A stretch of DNA of 64,000 bases, taken from the NCBI GenBank assembly GCA_019634715.1, contig JAHCAU010000002.1:124001-188000 (forward strand), given 5' to 3'. The stretch comes from Lysobacter sp. (lineage in GTDB: Bacteria > Pseudomonadota > Gammaproteobacteria > Xanthomonadales > Xanthomonadaceae). Below the pieces are notes generated by a model. The model did no database searches. It was not told the origin of the DNA and saw only the letters and a program-made list of their open reading frames with translations. Of the stretch, positions 60,720 to 64,000 are shown piece after piece. Numbering within the stretch: the first letter of the stretch is position 1; every line of letters begins with the position of its first letter. A program made the position numbers and the translations under genes.

Positions 60720-62324
60720 ATGAGCGGTCCGGGCGGGAAAACCCCGGGCGAGGGCGCCCCGAAGTCCCCGGCGAAACCCGGCCTGTTGCGCTCGACCTCG
60801 GTCTTCAGCGCGATGACCCTGCTGTCGCGGATCGCCGGATTCGCCCGCGATGCCCTGCAGTCGCGCCTGTTCGGCAGCTCGGTGGCGATGGACGCCTTCG
60901 TCATCGCCTACCGGATCCCGAACTACCTGCGCCGCATCTTCGCCGAGGGTTCGATGCAGATGGCCTTCGTGCCGGTACTGAACGAGTTGCGCGAGCGCGG
61001 CGACCAGGCGGCGCTGAAGGAATTCGTCGACCGCATGGCCGGGGCGCTGTTCTCGGTCGTGTTCGTGGTCTCGGGCATCGGCATGCTGGCGGCCCCGCTG
61101 ATCGCCGGCCTGTTCGCGCCGGGCGCGGTGGACGAGCCGGAGAAGTTCGGCCTGATCGTCGACATGCTGCGGATCACCTTCCCGTACCTGCTGTTCATCT
61201 CGATGATGGCCCTGGTGGCTTCGGTGCTGAACAGCTTCGGCAAGTTCGCGCTTCCCGCCGCCACCCCGGTCCTGCACAACCTGGTGATGATCGCGGCGAT
61301 GGTGTGGCTGGCGCCGCGCTTCGCCGAGCCGGCCAAGGCCCTGGCCTGGGGCGTGCTGATCGCCGGCATCCTGCAACTGGTGGTGCTGTGGCCGGCGCTG
61401 GGCCGGCTGGGCCTGCGGCCGAGCTTCCGGCCCGGATTCGGCCACCCCGACGTGCGCCGGGTGGCGAAGCTGATGATCCCGACCCTGTTCTCGTCCTCGG
61501 TGGCGCAGCTGAACCTGCTGGTCGGCACGATCTTCGCGTCGGTGCTGGTGACCGGCAGCCAGACCTGGCTGTACCTGTCGGACCGCCTGATCGAGTTCCC
61601 GCTGGGCCTGTTCGGCGTGGCCATCGGCACGGTGATCCTGCCGCACCTCTCGCGCCGGCATGCCGCGACCGATGCCGAAGGGTATTCGGCGGCGCTGGAC
61701 TGGGGCCTGCGCCTCGCCCTGCTCGCCGGCGTGCCGGCCGGCCTGGGCCTGCTGCTGCTGGCCGAACCGCTGACCGCGGTGGTCTACCAGGGCGGCAAGT
61801 TCACCGCGCACGACACCCGCATGGCCGCGCTCAGCCTCAGCGCGATGAGCCTGGGCGTGCCCGCCTTCATGCTGAGCAAGGTGCTGTCGCCGGCGTTCTA
61901 CGCCCGCCAGGACACGAAGACGCCGATGAAGGCGGCGATCTGGACCGTGTTCATCAACGTCGGTCTGACCATCGCCTTCACCCTGCCGCTATGGCTGAAC
62001 GACGTCGACGGCGCCCATGGCGGCATCGCCCTGGCGACGGGCCTGGCCGGCATCTTCAATGCCTGGCTGCTGTGGCGCTACCTGCGCCGCGACGGCCTGC
62101 TCAAGCCGCAGCCGGGCTGGGGCCGGCACCTGCTGCGGATCGCGGTCGCCTGCGCGGCGATGACCGCGGTGGTGCTGGGCATCTCGTACCGGGTCGGCGA
62201 CTGGACCGCCATGGACCTCTGGCATCGCACCGTGTGGCTGCTGGCGGCGGTCGCGGCCGGTGCGGCCGCCTACGGTGCGACCCTGCTGGTCATGGGCCTG
62301 CGACCGCGCGACCTGCGCCACTGA
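60720..62324 (+). CDS. murJ: Lipid II flippase MurJ
   Basis: Moves lipid II across the inner membrane for peptidoglycan assembly. A 534-residue protein with about 14 membrane segments. The MOP-family motifs are LLRSTSVFSAMTLLSRIAGFARDALQSRLFG and the Arg-rich DAFVIAYRIPNYLRRIFAEGSMQMAFVPVL. The ATG at 60720 has GGGAGG 6 nt upstream. It starts the conserved murJ-ribF-ileS order. Confidence 0.97.
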   Translation: MSGPGGKTPGEGAPKSPAKPGLLRSTSVFSAMTLLSRIAGFARDALQSRLFGSSVAMDAFVIAYRIPNYLRRIFAEGSMQMAFVPVLNELRERGDQAALKEFVDRMAGALFSVVFVVSGIGMLAAPLIAGLFAPGAVDEPEKFGLIVDMLRITFPYLLFISMMALVASVLNSFGKFALPAATPVLHNLVMIAAMVWLAPRFAEPAKALAWGVLIAGILQLVVLWPALGRLGLRPSFRPGFGHPDVRRVAKLMIPTLFSSSVAQLNLLVGTIFASVLVTGSQTWLYLSDRLIEFPLGLFGVAIGTVILPHLSRRHAATDAEGYSAALDWGLRLALLAGVPAGLGLLLLAEPLTAVVYQGGKFTAHDTRMAALSLSAMSLGVPAFMLSKVLSPAFYARQDTKTPMKAAIWTVFINVGLTIAFTLPLWLNDVDGAHGGIALATGLAGIFNAWLLWRYLRRDGLLKPQPGWGRHLLRIAVACAAMTAVVLGISYRVGDWTAMDLWHRTVWLLAAVAAGAAAYGATLLVMGLRPRDLRH

Positions 62325-62437
62325 GTTGCAGCGGTGAAGACGGGATTCCGCAGGTCGCCGAGGGGCGCTGCCGCTATACTCCGGGGTCCTTTCGTTGCAC
62401 GTCCCCGGCGTTCCCGGCCGGGGCCTCCACCAACCCG

Positions 62438-63436
62438 ATGACCGAACTGTTCCGCGACCTCGACGGCGGGCCGTTGTGCCCGGACGGCAGCGTGGTGTGC
62501 ATCGGCGCCTTCGACGGCCTGCACCTGGGCCATCGCGCGCTGATCCGCCGCGCGGTCGAGCGTGCACGCGCGCTGGGCGTGCCGGCGGTGGTATTGAGTT
62601 TCGAACCGCTGCCGCGCGAGTTCTTCGCCCGCGACGGCAAGCCGCCGCGCCTGCAACTGCCGCGCGCCAAGCTCTCGCACCTGCGCGAACTCGGTGTCGA
62701 CAAGGTCGGCCTGCTGCGCTTCGGCGCCGCGCTGGCGGCGGTGCCGGCCGAGGATTTCGTCCGGCGTCAGCTCGTCGAGCGGCTGTCGGCGCGCGAAGTC
62801 TGGGTCGGTCCGGATTTCCGCTTCGGCCGTGGCCGCGCCGGCGATCTGGCCCTGCTGCAGCGCATGGGCGCCGAGGCCGGTTTCATCGCGCAGACGATCG
62901 AGCCGGTGCTGGTCGACGGTGCGCCGGTGTCCAGCACGCGCATCCGCAACGCGCTGCAGAGCGGCGATTTCGCCACGGCGGCGCGCTTGCTCGGCCGCCC
63001 GTACGCCATCGGCGGACGCGTGGTGCGCGGCAAGCAGCTCGGGCGCACGCTCGGCTATCCCACCGCAAACCTGCGTTTCCCGAAGACGCCCGCGCTGCGC
63101 GGCATCTACGCCACCTGGGTGCACGGCATCGCCGATCATCCGTGGCCGTCGGTGTCCAGCTTCGGCACGCGGCCCACGGTCGGCGGCGTCGAGCCGCTGC
63201 TGGAAGCCCATCTCTTCGATTTCCAGGGCGACCTCTACGGCCGTCATGTCGAAGTGGAATTCGTCGCCCCCCTGCGCGACGAGGAAAAATTCCCCGATCT
63301 CCCCAGTCTCGTCGCGCAGATGAACCGCGATGCCGAGCAGGCGAGGGCGATCCTTTCGGGTCCGTCCGCATCGAACGCCGATGCCCCGGGCCCTGACACA
63401 CTTTCATTGCATTCGACAGAGCGAGCCCGCGCGTGA
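62438..63436 (+). CDS. ribF: Bifunctional riboflavin kinase / FAD synthetase
   Basis: Converts riboflavin to FMN and then FAD. The 332-residue protein has the nucleotidyltransferase domain ([53 protein letters not shown]) and the C-terminal flavokinase domain ([44 protein letters not shown]). The ATG at 62438 is set by the first conserved residues. A TATACT box near 62376 may be its promoter. The TGA overlaps the ileS GTG (GTGA). Confidence 0.96.
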   Translation: MTELFRDLDGGPLCPDGSVVCIGAFDGLHLGHRALIRRAVERARALGVPAVVLSFEPLPREFFARDGKPPRLQLPRAKLSHLRELGVDKVGLLRFGAALAAVPAEDFVRRQLVERLSAREVWVGPDFRFGRGRAGDLALLQRMGAEAGFIAQTIEPVLVDGAPVSSTRIRNALQSGDFATAARLLGRPYAIGGRVVRGKQLGRTLGYPTANLRFPKTPALRGIYATWVHGIADHPWPSVSSFGTRPTVGGVEPLLEAHLFDFQGDLYGRHVEVEFVAPLRDEEKFPDLPSLVAQMNRDAEQARAILSGPSASNADAPGPDTLSLHSTERARA

Positions 63437-64000
63437 GCGACCAGGACAGCCAACGCTACAAGACCACCATCCACCTGCCCGCGACGGACTTCCCGATGCG
63501 CGGCGACCTGCCCAGGCGCGAGCCCGTCGCGCTCAAGCGCTGGGAGGAAGAAAACCTCTACGCGCAGGTGCGCAAGCATGCGCAGGGCCGGCCGACCTTC
63601 ATCCTGCACGATGGTCCGCCGTACGCGAACGGCCAGATCCACATCGGCCATGCGGTCAACAAGGTGCTCAAGGACATCGTGGTGAAGTCGAAGCTGATGG
63701 CCGGCTTCGATGCGCCCTACGTGCCCGGCTGGGACTGCCACGGCCTGCCGATCGAACTGCAGGTGGAGAAGAAGTTCGGCAAGGTCGGCGACAGGATCGA
63801 CGCCGCGGAATTCCGCAAGCGCTGCCGCGAATACGCCGCCGAGCAGATCGACCTGCAGCGTCGCGACTTCAAGCGCCTGGGCGTGCTCGGCGACTGGGAC
63901 AACCCGTATCGCACGATGGATTTCCGCTTCGAGGCGGACATGGTGCGCGCGCTGGCGAAGATCGTCGAACGCGGCCATCTCGCGCGCGGCGCGAAGCCGG
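63433..64000 (+). CDS. ileS: Isoleucyl-tRNA synthetase, N-terminal part; runs off the window
   Basis: The GTG at 63433 overlaps the ribF stop (GTGA) and opens a frame that stays open to the window end (189 residues seen). The class-I signature [17 protein letters not shown] (HIGH motif) and [19 protein letters not shown] identify IleRS of the bacterial type. Full-length enzyme is about 940 residues, so roughly four-fifths lies outside. Follows ribF as in most gammaproteobacteria, with lspA expected next. Confidence 0.95.
   Translation, partial: MSDQDSQRYKTTIHLPATDFPMRGDLPRREPVALKRWEEENLYAQVRKHAQGRPTFILHDGPPYANGQIHIGHAVNKVLKDIVVKSKLMAGFDAPYVPGWDCHGLPIELQVEKKFGKVGDRIDAAEFRKRCREYAAEQIDLQRRDFKRLGVLGDWDNPYRTMDFRFEADMVRALAKIVERGHLARGAKP

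Overview
The window is a GC-rich (roughly two-thirds G+C) chromosomal segment of a Gammaproteobacterium. Protein sequences, gene order (rpsB-tsf-pyrH, map-glnD-dapD-dapE-asnB, rpsT/murJ-ribF-ileS, rplU-rpmA-obg) and the style of intergenic palindromes point to the Lysobacteraceae (Xanthomonadaceae), something like Lysobacter or Luteimonas. Genus is an inference. Most of the segment is core genome; three accessory blocks stand out. No phage, integron, CRISPR array or intact insertion sequence was seen. The only transposase-like gene is a REP-associated tyrosine transposase (RAYT).

Layout. 1-4.3 kb: end of an S9 peptidase, then convergent pyrH, a small cupin gene, tsf and rpsB. 4.6-12.6 kb: map, glnD, dapD, an ArsC/Spx-like gene, dapE and asnB on the plus strand. 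asnB is preceded by a very Asn-rich leader ORF and mutually exclusive hairpins, which look like a ribosome-dependent attenuator sensing asparagine. 12.8-18.4 kb: penicillin-acylase-like enzyme, thiopurine methyltransferase, a small membrane gene coupled to parC, and parC. 18.5-26.7 kb: a Fur-type operator between a tightly overlapping catechol siderophore operon (entC-entE-entB-free condensation domain-entA) and a divergent TonB receptor. 26.9-33.6 kb: tRNA-Leu(CAG), rnr, the RAYT with its REPs, a flavoprotein, rlmB, a small membrane protein and rnt. 33.6-36.5 kb: an ECF sigma factor with hvfA-hvfB-hvfC, a copper-related peptide (RiPP) system whose precursor unusually carries two EF-hands. 36.7-43.2 kb: the pst-phoU phosphate operon divergent from an OprP-like porin, with a four-repeat PhoB site. 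43.3-54.3 kb: nth, an enoyl-CoA hydratase, FKBP isomerase, NUDIX and rhodanese genes, arsC, a copper chaperone operon, a thioesterase and uvrA. 54.5-64 kb: a BON/OmpA lipoprotein, a secreted subtilase, rplU-rpmA-obg, rpsT, murJ, ribF and the start of ileS.

How the parts work together. Nutrient acquisition is prominent: iron (siderophore plus receptor under one operator), phosphate (high-affinity ABC transporter plus porin under PhoB) and copper handling (PCuAC chaperone and HvfA-type peptide). Nitrogen and amino-acid control is represented by glnD, the dap genes and the asnB leader.

At least five families of paired intergenic inverted repeats are present. One, with core AGCGGAGC-GAA-GCTCCGCT, surrounds the RAYT and recurs at five other sites, with compensatory base changes, and it supplies the stop codon of three genes. 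A second recurring pattern is a -10-like hexamer 6-8 nt upstream of a start codon that lacks a Shine-Dalgarno sequence, suggesting leaderless mRNAs for about six genes, including the asnB leader peptide.
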